Assembly: GCF_021653975.1 (NCBI RefSeq)
Contig: NZ_JAJKFK010000008.1
Span: forward strand, 248,001 to 312,000
Direction: 5' to 3'
Source of the DNA: Amycolatopsis sp. GM8
GTDB taxonomy: Bacteria > Actinomycetota > Actinomycetes > Mycobacteriales > Pseudonocardiaceae
Length of the DNA stretch: 64,000 nt
The translations under genes were made by a program, and so were the position numbers. This document shows, piece after piece, positions 26,472 to 35,322 of this stretch (its first letter is position 1; every line of letters begins with the position of its first letter). Below the pieces are notes generated by a model. The model saw only the letters and a program-made list of their open reading frames with translations. It was not told the origin of the DNA and did not search any database.

Positions 26472-27169
26472 CTCACCTGCTTCAGCGCCGATGTCCTCAG
26501 TTGCGTCACACCACGACCTGAGCTGCGGCTTTCCGCCGGATCCTCGGGGTGTTCGAGATACTCGGCGAGTGTGCGCAGCCCGCGATAGGCAGCGGTGCGC
26601 ACCGCGCCCGGGCGCTTACCCAGCACCTTGGCCGCCCGTGCGGCGTCCAGTCCCATGACCACCCGCAGCAGTACCGCTTCGGCCTGGTCGCGGGGAAGTT
26701 TCGCGATCAGCGCCAGCGCCGCGTCGGTGCCGATCGCCTCCATCGCCGACCCCGCGGTGTCCTTGCCCGCCGGTACCGCCGCCAAGTGTTCGTCATCGCC
26801 GGTGGTGACCGGACGTCTTCGTCGCTGCCGCACCAGATCCAGCGCCCGGTGCCGGGCGATCGTGGCAGCCCAGCCACGAAACCCGTCCAGCTCACCGCGG
26901 AACCCGCCCAGGTCGCGGGCGATCTGCAGCCACGCCTCGGACGCGACATCCTCGGCGTCCTCACCGACCAGCACCCGCAGATAACGCAGCAGGCCGGGCT
27001 GAACATGGCGATACAGCACGCGAAACGCGTCCTCGTCACCGGCCCGTGCCGCACGCAACACCGCCGCTGAATCCGGCATGTCCGGCACCGCGGACAACCT
27101 TCGCGCCACGACACCGTCCGACACGACCTGCCCGTCACCGTCACGGTGGACCGACACCAGCACCCTCAC
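26468..27169 (-). CDS. ECF-type RNA polymerase sigma factor
   Basis: Sigma-70-family factor of the extracytoplasmic-function group, up to 233 residues. Region 2 reads DAFRVLYRHVQPGLLRYLRVLVGEDAEDVASEAWLQIARDLGGF...FRGWAATIARHRALDLVRQRRR. Region 4 contains LPRDQAEAVLLRVVMGLDAARAAKVLGKRPGAVRTAAYRGLRTLAEYL, the -35-binding HTH. The upstream GTG start is used, but an in-frame ATG at codon 31 (MPDSAAVLRAARAGDEDAF) fits the family length better. It should direct a stress or surface regulon under control of the membrane protein encoded behind it. Autoregulation is common in such pairs, but no promoter was assigned. Confidence 0.85.
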   Translation of the reverse strand: MRVLVSVHRDGDGQVVSDGVVARRLSAVPDMPDSAAVLRAARAGDEDAFRVLYRHVQPGLLRYLRVLVGEDAEDVASEAWLQIARDLGGFRGELDGFRGWAATIARHRALDLVRQRRRRPVTTGDDEHLAAVPAGKDTAGSAMEAIGTDAALALIAKLPRDQAEAVLLRVVMGLDAARAAKVLGKRPGAVRTAAYRGLRTLAEYLEHPEDPAESRSSGRGVTQLRTSALKQVR

Positions 27170-27402
27170 TACCTCGAAACCAGGCCGCCTTTGACCGCGA
27201 CATCATGAGCCACACCAGCACCGTTGCGTAACCCCGGCGTGACCGAAGGTTCCGGCCATGAAAGCCATGGACCCTGTCAATTTCCCACAATGACGACCTC
27301 GTCATGTCCACTGTGGACAAAATGGCTGCCGCCCGTGTTCTCGGCTCGGCGGCGTCCGCGTGGTGATCGTCACCCTTGCCAATCTTTCACCACGTTCATT
27401 AT

Positions 27403-27414
27403 CTTCACGTTAAG
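27403..27414. promoter_or_regulatory. Candidate MarR-type operator upstream of the monooxygenase relic
   Basis: CTTCACGTTAAG is an imperfect dyad around ACGT, ~30 bp before the ATG. A related sequence lies 16 bp upstream (CACCACGTTCAT), and another before the MarR gene at the end of the cassette. This suggests one regulator for both ends. Confidence 0.35.
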
Positions 27415-27443
27415 GTAACTGCCGGTGGTGGAAGGAGCACGGG

Positions 27444-28980
27444 ATGACTGCGGACGTCATCGTGGTCGGCGGTGGCCCGGTCGGTTTGCTCACGGCCGGG
27501 CTGCTGGACGCGGCCGGGACCGGGGTCGAGGTGTTCGAGCGCAACCGGGAGTTCGACCGGTATTCCAAGGGCATCCACCTGCACCCTCGCAGCCTCGAGG
27601 TACTGACCCTCCTCGAAACCGGTGACGGTCGGCGGCTCAGTGATATCCTTGTGGCACAAGGGATGCGGGTCCCGTCCGCGCATTTCGCGGCGCTGGAGGC
27701 CAAACTCGCCTACGGAGAACTGGACACCCCGTTCCCGTTCGGGCTGATGGTCCCGCAGTGGAAGACCCGCGAGGTGCTCGCGGAGTACCTGCGTGAGCGC
27801 GGCGTTCCCGTGCACTACGGCGTCGAGATCACGGAAATCGGGCAGACCGAGGATGAAGTCACGGTCCGGGCGGGCGCCGGGCTCCACACCGCCCGGTACC
27901 TGGTCGGCGCGGACGGAGCGCGCAGCCTTGTCCGCACCGCTGCCGGAATCCCGTTCCCCGGCAGTGATCCCACCATGGTCAGTTTCGTCGCCGACGTGCC
28001 CGCGGCCGAACCGGTGGATGGCCTGCGGTACTTCTGGAGCGACGCGGGCTATACGGGTGTGATGCCGTTGGGGGAGAACGGGATCCGGGTCTTCGGAGCC
28101 GAGGCGAGCGACACCGGCCTGACGCCCGGGGAGGTGCGGCGCAGGCAGCGGCAGCCCCTTTGCGGTCGAGGATCTGCGGGGCGCGCTCACCCGGATCTGC
28201 GGACGTGATTTCGGTGTGCACAGTCCCGCGTGGCTGTCGCGGACCAGCAACAGCAGCCGGCACGCCGAGCGGTACCGGGAGGGCCGGATCTTCCTCGCCG
28301 GCGATGCCGCGCACATCCACCTTCCGGCCGGCGGACAGGGACTCAACGTCGGTCTGCAGGACGCGACCAACCTGGCCTGGAAACTGGCCGCCGAGGTGGC
28401 CGGCTGGGCGCCCGCGCCGGTGGTCGCCGGAGAGTTCGGTTATGACACCGAGCGCCGGCCGGTTGCGGAGCAACTGGTCGCCAACACTCTCGCGCAGGAC
28501 GCGCTGTTCAACACCTTCGGCCCGGCGGGTGCCGCACTACGCGGGATGTTCAGCGACTTCATCGCCCGCGGCGGCGAGGTGGCGGCGGAGCTGTCGGGCT
28601 GGGTGTCGGGTGTGGGGGTTGGCTATGAGAGTCCGGATGGCATGCACCCGCTGGTGGGTTCGCGAGCGCCGGAACTCGAGCTCACCACGGGGTCATTGCT
28701 GCGCACACTGCGACAGGACAAGTTCCTGCTCGTGGAGTTCACCGGCGGCGACGCGCCCACGTCCGCGTCGGCAAGCTTGGCGGGCCCGCGAGTCCAGGTG
28801 GCGGCGGCACGCCCGGTCGAGAAGCGGCATCCCAGCCGTGGCGCCGCGTGGCACGGAGTTCGCGCCGCGTTGATCCGCCCGGACGGTCACGTCGCCTACG
28901 CGACCGAGACCGGCTCGGCTTTCGACGACGCCGTGCGGGCGTGGACCCAGCCCGCGGCCGAGCTCGTCCGGGGGTCGTGA
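27444..28980 (+). pseudogene. FAD-dependent monooxygenase, broken by a +1 frameshift
   Basis: Together the two frames encode a ~512-residue aromatic-ring hydroxylase of the FAD_binding_3 type. The first half has VIVVGGGPVGLLTAGLL and YLVGADGARSLVRTAAG. The second has RIFLAGDAAHIHLPAGGQGLNVGLQDATNLAWKLA and a thioredoxin-like C-terminus (KFLLVEFTGG). The reading frame moves by +1 within about 28140-28155: the first frame runs into TGA at 28206-28208, while homologous sequence continues in the next frame from ~28141. One extra base (or two lost) explains it. GGAAGGAG precedes the ATG. The second half ends in TGATG with the MFS gene, showing a former operon. A sequencing error is the alternative to a true lesion. 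Confidence 0.82.
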
Positions 28981-30134
28981 TGCCGGTCGCTCTGTTCGCA
29001 CTGGCCATCGGCGCGTTCGGCATCGGCGCGACCGAGTTCGCGATGATGGGCGTGCTGCCGGCGGTCGCCGATTCCTTGCACATCACCATTTCCCAGGCCG
29101 GATACCTGATCACCGGTTACGCGATCGGCGTGGTGATCGGCGCACCGCTGATCACCGCGGTCTCCGGCCGGTTCACCCGCAAACGGCTGCTGCTCGCCAT
29201 GATGGTGGTGTTCACGGCCGGCAACCTCGCGGCGGCCTTCGCCCCGGACTACGGCATGCTGATGCTCGCGCGGATCCTCACCGCCTTGCCGCACGGCGCG
29301 TTCTTCGGGATCGCTTCGGTGGTCGCGGCCAGGCTCGTCGACGAGCGGCGGAGCGCGCAGGCGATCTCGATCGTGTTCACCGGGTTGACCGTCGCGAACA
29401 TCGCCGGTGTCCCGGCGGTCACGGCGCTGGGCAACGCCGTGTCGTGGCGGCTGACCTTCGTGGTGATCGCGGCGGTCGGGATTCTCGCGGTGCTGGGGAT
29501 AGCGGCGCTGGTCCCGGCCGACCACGGGCACACCCCGATCGGGCTTCGCGCGGAACTGCGCGCGTTCGCCCGCCCCCAGGTCCGGCTGGCGCTCGCGGTC
29601 GGCACGCTGGGGTTCGCCGGGGTGTTCGCCACTTAGAGCTACATCACCCCGACACTGTCCACTTTGGCGGGGATCGGCACCGCCGGCCTGACCGTGGCGC
29701 TGGCCTTGTTCGGGCTGGGCATGGCCGTGGGCAATCTCCTCGGTGGACGGTGGGCCGATCGCGCGCTGCTGCCGGCGATCTACGGGGCGCTGGGCTTCCT
29801 CGCCGTGACGCTCGCCGTTTTCGCTTTGGTGGTGCGCGACGAAGCCGGCGCGCTGATCGCGCTGTGCGCGATCGGAATCGCCTCGGGACTGGTCATCCCA
29901 CCCGTGCAGTTACGCACCATGCGCGCCGCCCGGGAGGCGCCCGCGATGGTCGCCGCGTCCGTGCAGTCCGGTCTCAACCTCGCCAACGCCGGCGGCGCCG
30001 CACTCGGCGGTGCGCTGATCGGCGCCGGGTTCGGTTACACCGCGCCAAGTCTGGCCGGAGCCGTCCTCGCCGCGGCCGGGCTCGGCCTCGCTGTCCTGTC
30101 CGGCCGCCTGGAGCGGCGGCGGGTCGATGCGTGA
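28980..30134 (+). pseudogene. MFS drug-efflux transporter interrupted by an in-frame amber codon
   Basis: A 384-codon major-facilitator gene of the AraJ/Cmx drug-efflux type (IGAFGIGATEFAMMGVLPAVAD; the loop FTRKRLLLAMMVVFTAGNLAAAF). The frame is open on both sides of TAG at 29634-29636 (codon 219), and homology continues without a shift: VFAT-stop-SYITPTLSTLAG. Relatives have a tyrosine or similar residue there, so one base change made the stop. The product would be cut after helix 6 or 7. The ATG overlaps the monooxygenase stop. Readthrough cannot be excluded, but no readthrough signal was seen. Likely role before damage: export of a compound handled by the monooxygenase. Confidence 0.82.
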
Positions 30135-30142
30135 ACGTCAAG
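30131..30142 (-). promoter_or_regulatory. Candidate MarR operator upstream of the MarR gene
   Basis: On the minus strand this reads CTTGACGTTCAC, sharing CTT-ACGTT with the site at 27403-27414. It overlaps the last codons of the MFS gene, ~33 bp before the MarR start. Confidence 0.3.
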
Positions 30143-30174
30143 ATGCTCGATGTTCTCTCGGTTAGGATCGGGCC

Positions 30175-30714
30175 ATGGCGCGCAGCAGTGGACGACAGGA
30201 CTATGTGGACAGACTGACCGAAGTCGTCGCCGACCGGCACGACCCCGAAGTGATGCAGGCCAAGGCCCTCGCGTACCGGGTGCGCCGGCTGGCCCACCGG
30301 CTGGAAACCGAGATCAAGCGCGAACTCGCGCCGCACGGCATCGAGCTGTGGGAGCTGGAAATGCTGGCATGTCTGAAAAGGACGGAGCCGGAACACCGGC
30401 TTTCGGCCGGCCAGTTGATGACCGAACTGCAACTCAGCTCCGGCGCGGTCACCAACCGGGTCACCCGGCTGGAACGCAACGGTTGGGTCACCCGCGATTT
30501 CGACCCCGGCGACCGCCGCTCCGTCCTGGTCACCCTGACCCCGGCGGGGGAGAAGCGCGCCCTGGAGGTGTTCGCGTTCAAGACCGACGCCGAATACGCA
30601 CTACTGTCGGCACTCGGCCCGGCCGCGCAACGCCGCCTCAACGACGAGCTCCGCAAGGTCCTGCTGTCCGCCGAAGACACCGGAGCCCCAGCCGCCGCAC
30701 GCGGTGACGCCTGA
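30175..30714 (+). CDS. MarR-family transcriptional regulator
   Basis: An intact 179-residue winged-helix repressor. The N-terminal dimer helix is ALAYRVRRLAHRLETEIKRELAPHGIELWELEMLACL. The HTH is LSAGQLMTELQLSSGAVTNRVTRLERNGWVTR and the wing DFDPGDRRSVLVTLT. MarR proteins are released from DNA by phenolic or drug-like ligands and typically guard efflux and oxidoreductase genes, which matches the monooxygenase and MFS genes before it. It survives intact although both putative targets are damaged. The ATG follows AGGATCGGG. Last gene of the cassette; a strong hairpin follows 40 bp downstream. Confidence 0.88.
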   Translation: MARSSGRQDYVDRLTEVVADRHDPEVMQAKALAYRVRRLAHRLETEIKRELAPHGIELWELEMLACLKRTEPEHRLSAGQLMTELQLSSGAVTNRVTRLERNGWVTRDFDPGDRRSVLVTLTPAGEKRALEVFAFKTDAEYALLSALGPAAQRRLNDELRKVLLSAEDTGAPAAARGDA

Positions 30715-30754
30715 GATCACGTCCCTCTTCGGTGTTAACCAAGGACGCGATACT

Positions 30755-30793
30755 GCGCCGACCTGCGGAAACGCAACTTCCGCAGGTCGGCGC
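30755..30793. terminator. Very strong 16-bp perfect hairpin after the MarR gene
   Basis: GCGCCGACCTGCGGAA and TTCCGCAGGTCGGCGC are exact complements with a 7-nt loop. There is no T-run on either side, a common actinobacterial terminator form. It separates the MarR cassette from the multicomponent-monooxygenase operon and adjoins the flavin-reductase relic. Confidence 0.6.
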
Positions 30794-30839
30794 GGGTTCG
30801 TTCAGAGTCGTTGAGTGCAGTTCAGAACTGTTCGGCGCA

Positions 30840-30991
30840 CATGTTTGCGACGCGAACGACTGGCACGTGAAGCCGGCCGGGCCGGCTGCGTTGACGGCCG
30901 TGATCACGACGACCCCGGACGCGAAATGGCCCGGTACTTCACGCATGCGCTCGGCGGAGACCGCCGCTTCGTCGTTCACTGCGTCTTCCAT
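30840..30991 (-). pseudogene. N-terminal relic of a flavin reductase (FMN-binding split barrel)
   Basis: A ~50-residue stretch, MREVPGHFASGVVVITAV followed by PAGFTCQSFASQ, matches the start of flavin-reductase-like proteins (HpaC/RutF type), which supply reduced flavin to two-component monooxygenases. After FASQ the similarity ends and the frame continues as unrelated sequence. The catalytic barrel is therefore missing. It lies on the strand opposite the neighbouring genes. Confidence 0.55.
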
Positions 30992-31177
30992 ACCGAGGAC
31001 GGTAGGTGCCGCCGGGATCGATATCCGTTGACTGCCAACGACTATCCGCTGCCCGTGTCGCGACGGCGAATGGGCAACTTTTCCGGTGAAACCGGGCTAG
31101 TACCCCGGACCGGCCACTTCTACTGTCGAATTCGTGAATTGGTCCACCCGAATCCGCCGGACTTTGGAGGAGTGGCG

Positions 31178-32224
31178 ATGCCACGACTGATGTTCCTGGT
31201 GTCGAGTGCGCGAGTGCTCCCGCTCGACGACGGCACCACGTACGAGACCGGGACCTTCGCCGAGGAGGCACTGACGCCCTATGAGCGCTTCGTCGAGGCC
31301 GGGCTGGACTTCGACGTCGTCACGCCGGACGGCAACCCGCCGAACATCGATCCCTACGGGCTGGAACCGATTTTCCACTACCCGGACGAGGACGAGGATT
31401 TCCTGGGCACGATCACCCGCACCTTCGCCCACGACATCGACGACATCCGGCTCACCCTGCGCCACATCACCGAGCTCGGCCTGATCGGCGCGCGCCGGAT
31501 CTTCCAGGCACTGCGCGGCAAAGGGCTCTCCCCGGTCGAGGCTCGCGAGCTGATCAGCAAGGCGGCCAAGGATTCGTGGGAGCGGGACCGGCAGTTCGCC
31601 GACACGCTGACCGGGCCGGCCTGCCCGCTGACGAGGGCCGAGATCGGGCAGCGCATCGGCGAGGTGATCGCGGAAAGCGAAGCGGAGTCCGCCCGTGTTG
31701 CCCGGACACTCGCCGAAATCCCGGGATTCCGGCATCCGCTGAACCTCGGCGAGATGTCCGACGAGCAGATGGCCTCGTACGACGCGGTTTTCGCACCGGG
31801 CGGGCACGGCCCGATGGTCGATCTGGCCGACAACCCCGATGTGCGGCGGCTGCTCGCGATCCTGCACGAGGCGTCGGCGCCCATCGCCTCGCTCTGCCAC
31901 GGCCCGGCGATGCTGTTGTCGGCAGGGGCCAAAGTGGACGGTACCTGGCTCTTCGACGGGTACCGTGTCACGGCGATCACGAACGAGGAGGAGTACCAGA
32001 CCGAGCCTTCGGCGCGCCCCGTCGCGGACGGCGCCGAACGCCCCACCGGTCAGGTGCAGTGGCAGATCGAGTCGGCGTTGCGCAACGCGGGCGCGGTCTT
32101 CGACGACGCGCGCGCACCGTGGACCTCGCACGTCGTGGTGGACCGCAACCTCATCACGGGCCAGAACCCGAACTCGTCCGAGGCCGTGGCCGACGCCGTC
32201 CTGAAGTCGCTGAATCTGCTCTGA
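31178..32224 (+). CDS. DJ-1/PfpI-superfamily protein with a large central insertion
   Basis: A 348-residue class-I glutamine-amidotransferase-like protein. The N-terminal strand MPRLMFLVSSARVL and the nucleophile elbow IASLCHGPAMLL (Cys in CHGP) place it with Hsp31/PfpI-type glyoxalases and chaperones. Between residues ~75 and ~190 it has a predominantly helical, charged insertion not found in ordinary 190-240-residue members. The ATG at 31178 has GGAGG 7 nt upstream. It heads the run leading into the diiron monooxygenase genes and may protect the cell from reactive aldehydes or epoxides made there. A second, normal-length relative is encoded at 44224-44928. Catalytic role inferred. Confidence 0.78.
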   Translation: MPRLMFLVSSARVLPLDDGTTYETGTFAEEALTPYERFVEAGLDFDVVTPDGNPPNIDPYGLEPIFHYPDEDEDFLGTITRTFAHDIDDIRLTLRHITELGLIGARRIFQALRGKGLSPVEARELISKAAKDSWERDRQFADTLTGPACPLTRAEIGQRIGEVIAESEAESARVARTLAEIPGFRHPLNLGEMSDEQMASYDAVFAPGGHGPMVDLADNPDVRRLLAILHEASAPIASLCHGPAMLLSAGAKVDGTWLFDGYRVTAITNEEEYQTEPSARPVADGAERPTGQVQWQIESALRNAGAVFDDARAPWTSHVVVDRNLITGQNPNSSEAVADAVLKSLNLL

Positions 32225-32251
32225 AACCCGGCACAGGAAGGAAAGCCACCC

Positions 32252-32686
32252 GTGACAGCATCCGAGACCGGTCCGGCCGGCGAAGCATTCTGGTCGCATA
32301 TCAACGACCGCGACGTCGACTCGGCGTTCGCACTCGTCGGCGAGGACGCCAAGGTCACCATCACGCCCGCCGGGATCCTCGGGTCCAAACCGGACGCCAG
32401 GAAATTCTTCGAGCAGACCATCGCCGCCTTCCCGGACATCCGCTTCACCGTGGTGAAGTCGTTCACCACCGACGACGGGGTCACCGTCACCGAGGTCTCG
32501 ATGGAGGGTACCCAGAGCGCCGAATACCTCGGCGTGATCAACCAGGAGAAGCACTGCGACGTCGACCAGGTCTGGCTGCTCGAAGGGCAGGCCGGGCGCA
32601 TCGGCGCCATCACTGGCTACTGGTGCCAGAACCAGCTCTATCGCCGCCTCGCCGTGAAGCGGCTCGACCAGGTCGCGATCGTCTGA
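32252..32686 (+). CDS. SnoaL/NTF2-like protein 1
   Basis: A 144-residue protein of the NTF2-like cone fold. It has an N-terminal helix (AGEAFWSHINDRDVDSAFALVGEDAKVTI), the loop KFFEQTIAAFPDIRFTV and the C-terminal pair of beta strands. Such proteins act as cyclases, dehydratases, epoxide hydrolases or binding subunits. The GTG follows AGGAAGGAAAG. It ends just before its paralogue and the hydroxylase subunit, implying a role in handling the oxygenated product. No catalytic residue set could be confirmed by eye. Confidence 0.75.
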   Translation: MTASETGPAGEAFWSHINDRDVDSAFALVGEDAKVTITPAGILGSKPDARKFFEQTIAAFPDIRFTVVKSFTTDDGVTVTEVSMEGTQSAEYLGVINQEKHCDVDQVWLLEGQAGRIGAITGYWCQNQLYRRLAVKRLDQVAIV

Positions 32687-32697
32687 TGGAGGACACG

Positions 32698-33171
32698 ATG
32701 ACCTTGACCAGCAACGAAATCGGCTCCCGCCATGCGGTCACCGCGGCGGCCGCGTTCTTCGACGCCTACCGCGACCGGGACGTCGAGACGATGGTCGGGC
32801 TGTGCTCCGACACCGCCGTGTTCGAGTACATCCCGTTCGAGATGTGGGGGCGGCAGCGGGTCATGCGCGGCGCCGGGAAGGTCGCGACGATCGGCAAGGC
32901 GCTGTGGTCGGGCTTCATCGCGGCGTTCCCCGACCTGACCAACACGGTCCAGCGGATCACGGCCGACGACGCGGGCAACATCGCCGCCCAGGTCGTGCTG
33001 GCGGGCACCCAGGCCGCGCCGTGGGGCACGATCGCCAATCAGGGGCAGCGCTTCTCCGAACCACACCTGTTCGTCATGCACACCGACGACGCCGGCCTGC
33101 TCGATTCCATCACCGCGTACTGGGACTGTGCCGGTGTTTCGCGCCAGCTCGGCCACCTCGAAGTCGACTAG
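32698..33171 (+). CDS. SnoaL/NTF2-like protein 2
   Basis: A 157-residue protein with the same fold as its upstream neighbour (AAAFFDAYRDRDVETMVGLCSDTAVFEYIPF; FIAAFPDLTNTVQRI) but clearly diverged. The ATG at 32698 is preferred because GGAGGA lies 4-5 nt upstream; an ATG at 32686 overlapping the previous stop is possible. Two tandem NTF2-like proteins directly before a diiron hydroxylase suggest a heteromer, or successive steps on the product such as epoxide opening. This is inferred from position only. Confidence 0.75.
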   Translation: MTLTSNEIGSRHAVTAAAAFFDAYRDRDVETMVGLCSDTAVFEYIPFEMWGRQRVMRGAGKVATIGKALWSGFIAAFPDLTNTVQRITADDAGNIAAQVVLAGTQAAPWGTIANQGQRFSEPHLFVMHTDDAGLLDSITAYWDCAGVSRQLGHLEVD

Positions 33172-33186
33172 GGAAAGGACACCACA

Positions 33187-34710
33187 GTGACGCTGCTGAA
33201 GCGCGAAGAATGGCAGGGCATCGTCCGCGACGTCGACTGGACGTTCGGCTACGTCGACGACGACGCCGTGTACCCCGACTGGCAGTCGGGCACCGGGAAG
33301 ATCCCGCGCGAGGCCTGGTCGAAATGGGAAGAGAGCTACAAGGTCTCCTACCCCGACTACGTCGCCACCCAGCGCGAGAAGGAGAGCTCCGCCTACGCCG
33401 TGAAGGCCGCGCTGCAGCGGTCGAGGACCTTCGAAACCCTTGACGAGGGCTGGAAATCCGCGACGAAGATGCACTTCGGCGGGGTGTCACTGGTGGAGTA
33501 CGCCGGCCTGCTGGGCGAGCTGAAGATGGCGCGCTTCGGGCTGAGCCCGGCCTGGCGCAACATGGCCGTGTTCGGCGCGCTCGACGAGATGCGGCACGCG
33601 CAGATCACCCTGTTCTTCGGGCACGAGTTCGTCGCGAAGGACCCGCAGTACGACTGGTCGCAGAAAGCCTTCCACACCAACGACTGGGCCTCGATCTCAC
33701 TGCGCACCCTGTTCGACGGCATGGTCATCGGGCCCGACGTCGTCGACCTGGCGATCCAGCTGCCGATGACCTTCGAGACCGGCTTCACCAATCTGCAGTT
33801 CGTCGCGCTCTCCTCGGACGCGCTGGAGGCGGGCGACATCAACTTCGCCAACATGATCAGCTCGATCCAGACCGACGAAGCCCGGCACGCCCAGCAGGGC
33901 GGGCCGACCCTGGAACTGCTCGTCGAGCACGACCCGGTCCGTGCACAGTGGACGATCGACAAGTACTTCTGGTTCTCCGCCCGCGCCTTCGCCGCGCTGA
34001 CCGGGCCGGTCATGGACTACTACACCCCGGTCGAGCACCGGCGGCAGTCCTACCGGGAGTTCATGGAGGAGTGGATCATCGACCAGTTCGTCCGGACGCT
34101 GCAGGACTACGGGCTGCGCAGGCCGTGGTACTGGGACGAGTTCATGCAGGGGCTCGACACCTGGCACCACTCGCTGCACCTGGGTTTCTGGAACTACCGG
34201 CCGACGATCTGGTGGAAGCCCGCCGGGGGCGTGGACGCCGAGTCGCGCGAGTGGCTGCGCGAGAAGTACCCCGACTGGGACAAGTTCTACCTCGACAAGT
34301 GGACCGTCATCGCGGAGAACATCAACGCGGGCAACATCGAGGCCACCTTGCCCGAGACGCTGCCGTGGTTGTGCAGCATGTGCCACCTGCCCAACATCAA
34401 CCCGGTCTACGGCCGTGACGGCAAGTGGAAGACCCGCAACTACCCGCTCAAGCACAACGGGACGACCTACTACTTCTGCACCAAGGGCTGCCGGCAGATC
34501 TGGTGGGAGGACCGTGACGCGGTCAACCACGCCACCGTGGTCGACCGGTTCCTGGCGGGTGAGATCCAGCCGATGGACCTGCCCGGCGTGCTCGGCTGGA
34601 TGGGCCTGACCCCGGAGGTCATGGGCGACGACGCGCACGGCTACGCGTGGGCCAAGTCGTTCGCCGACCCCCGGGCGACCGGCTCCGGGCTGCTGGTGGG
34701 GGCGCGCTGA
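33187..34710 (+). CDS. Diiron multicomponent monooxygenase hydroxylase alpha subunit (TmoA-like)
   Basis: Catalytic subunit of a soluble aromatic/alkene monooxygenase, 507 residues. All six iron ligands fall at the same numbers as in toluene-4-monooxygenase: Glu104, Glu134, His137, Glu197, Glu231 and His234 (motifs DEMRHAQ and DEARHAQ), plus the proton-relay Thr201. Pocket positions differ: Val100, Val103, Gly107, Val180, with Phe176 and Phe196 kept. A C-terminal YHS-type segment (CSMCHLPNINP, YFCTKGC) is present. It binds the beta and gamma subunits encoded downstream and hydroxylates or epoxidises a hydrocarbon using O2 and electrons from the Rieske protein. The GTG follows AAAGGACACC. Substrate not determinable. 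Confidence 0.92.
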   Translation: MTLLKREEWQGIVRDVDWTFGYVDDDAVYPDWQSGTGKIPREAWSKWEESYKVSYPDYVATQREKESSAYAVKAALQRSRTFETLDEGWKSATKMHFGGVSLVEYAGLLGELKMARFGLSPAWRNMAVFGALDEMRHAQITLFFGHEFVAKDPQYDWSQKAFHTNDWASISLRTLFDGMVIGPDVVDLAIQLPMTFETGFTNLQFVALSSDALEAGDINFANMISSIQTDEARHAQQGGPTLELLVEHDPVRAQWTIDKYFWFSARAFAALTGPVMDYYTPVEHRRQSYREFMEEWIIDQFVRTLQDYGLRRPWYWDEFMQGLDTWHHSLHLGFWNYRPTIWWKPAGGVDAESREWLREKYPDWDKFYLDKWTVIAENINAGNIEATLPETLPWLCSMCHLPNINPVYGRDGKWKTRNYPLKHNGTTYYFCTKGCRQIWWEDRDAVNHATVVDRFLAGEIQPMDLPGVLGWMGLTPEVMGDDAHGYAWAKSFADPRATGSGLLVGAR

Positions 34711-34711
34711 G

Positions 34712-34990
34712 ATGACCGACACGACAGAAACGGCCGAGGCCCGGCAACTGGTGCCCCTCAACGCCATCTTCGCGGACGACTACACCGAACTGCTGCTGCC
34801 GATCATGTCCGGCAACACCATCGCGGAGCTCGCGGAGACCGTCGCCTCGCACAGCGAAGGACGGCGGGTTCGCAAGCAGGACAAGCCGAAGGTCGTCTAT
34901 CACAACGACCGGATCGTGCCCATGCACCTGACCGTCGCCGAAGCGGGCATCGCCCCGCTCGACCACGTGCGGGTCGAATACCAGGACTGA
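34712..34990 (+). CDS. Monooxygenase gamma subunit (TmoB-like)
   Basis: A 92-residue small hydroxylase subunit with ubiquitin-like fold. It begins LVPLNAIFADDYTELLLPIMSGNTIAELAETVA and ends in PMHLTVAEAGIAPLDHVRVEYQD, both typical of TmoB/TouB. It packs on the alpha-beta core. Its start lies 1 nt after the alpha-subunit stop, so translation is coupled. The length fits the family (80-95 residues). Confidence 0.85.
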   Translation: MTDTTETAEARQLVPLNAIFADDYTELLLPIMSGNTIAELAETVASHSEGRRVRKQDKPKVVYHNDRIVPMHLTVAEAGIAPLDHVRVEYQD

Positions 34991-35005
34991 GCTGGAGACC
35001 TTGCC

Positions 35006-35311
35006 ATGGACAACCCTGTCGGACCGATCCTGCGGATGTGCGACGAAGTGGACCTGATCGCCGCGGCCATCGAGGATGACAACCCGGGCCGCGAGATCGC
35101 GGTCATCGACCGCGGCTCGTACGTCCGCATCCACGCCTCCGGGCACCTGCGGGTGACCGCCGGGTCCCTCAAACGCCATCTCGGGGAGACCTTCGAAATC
35201 CGCTCGCTGGAGGCGATCATGTCGTCGTTCTCCGGCCGCATCCACACCACGAGCGACTCCGTCGAATGGTCGCTGGGCGCCCGTCCCGCGGCACAGGAAC
35301 CGGTCGGCTGA
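35006..35311 (+). CDS. Monooxygenase effector/coupling protein (TmoD/MmoB-like)
   Basis: A 101-residue regulatory protein that docks on the hydroxylase and tunes the diiron site. The pattern NPVGPILRMCDEVDLIAAAIEDDNPG, then IDRGSYVRIHASGHLRVT and LEAIMSSFSGRI is diagnostic. It is third in the operon here, whereas in the tmo operon the ferredoxin precedes it. Confidence 0.87.
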   Translation: MDNPVGPILRMCDEVDLIAAAIEDDNPGREIAVIDRGSYVRIHASGHLRVTAGSLKRHLGETFEIRSLEAIMSSFSGRIHTTSDSVEWSLGARPAAQEPVG

Positions 35312-35322
35312 AGGAGAACGAC

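Noticed and set aside
28140..28210. Programmed ribosomal frameshift in the FAD monooxygenase
   Set aside because: No slippery heptamer or downstream structure was seen, and related single-component hydroxylases do not use frameshifting; mutation or read error is simpler.
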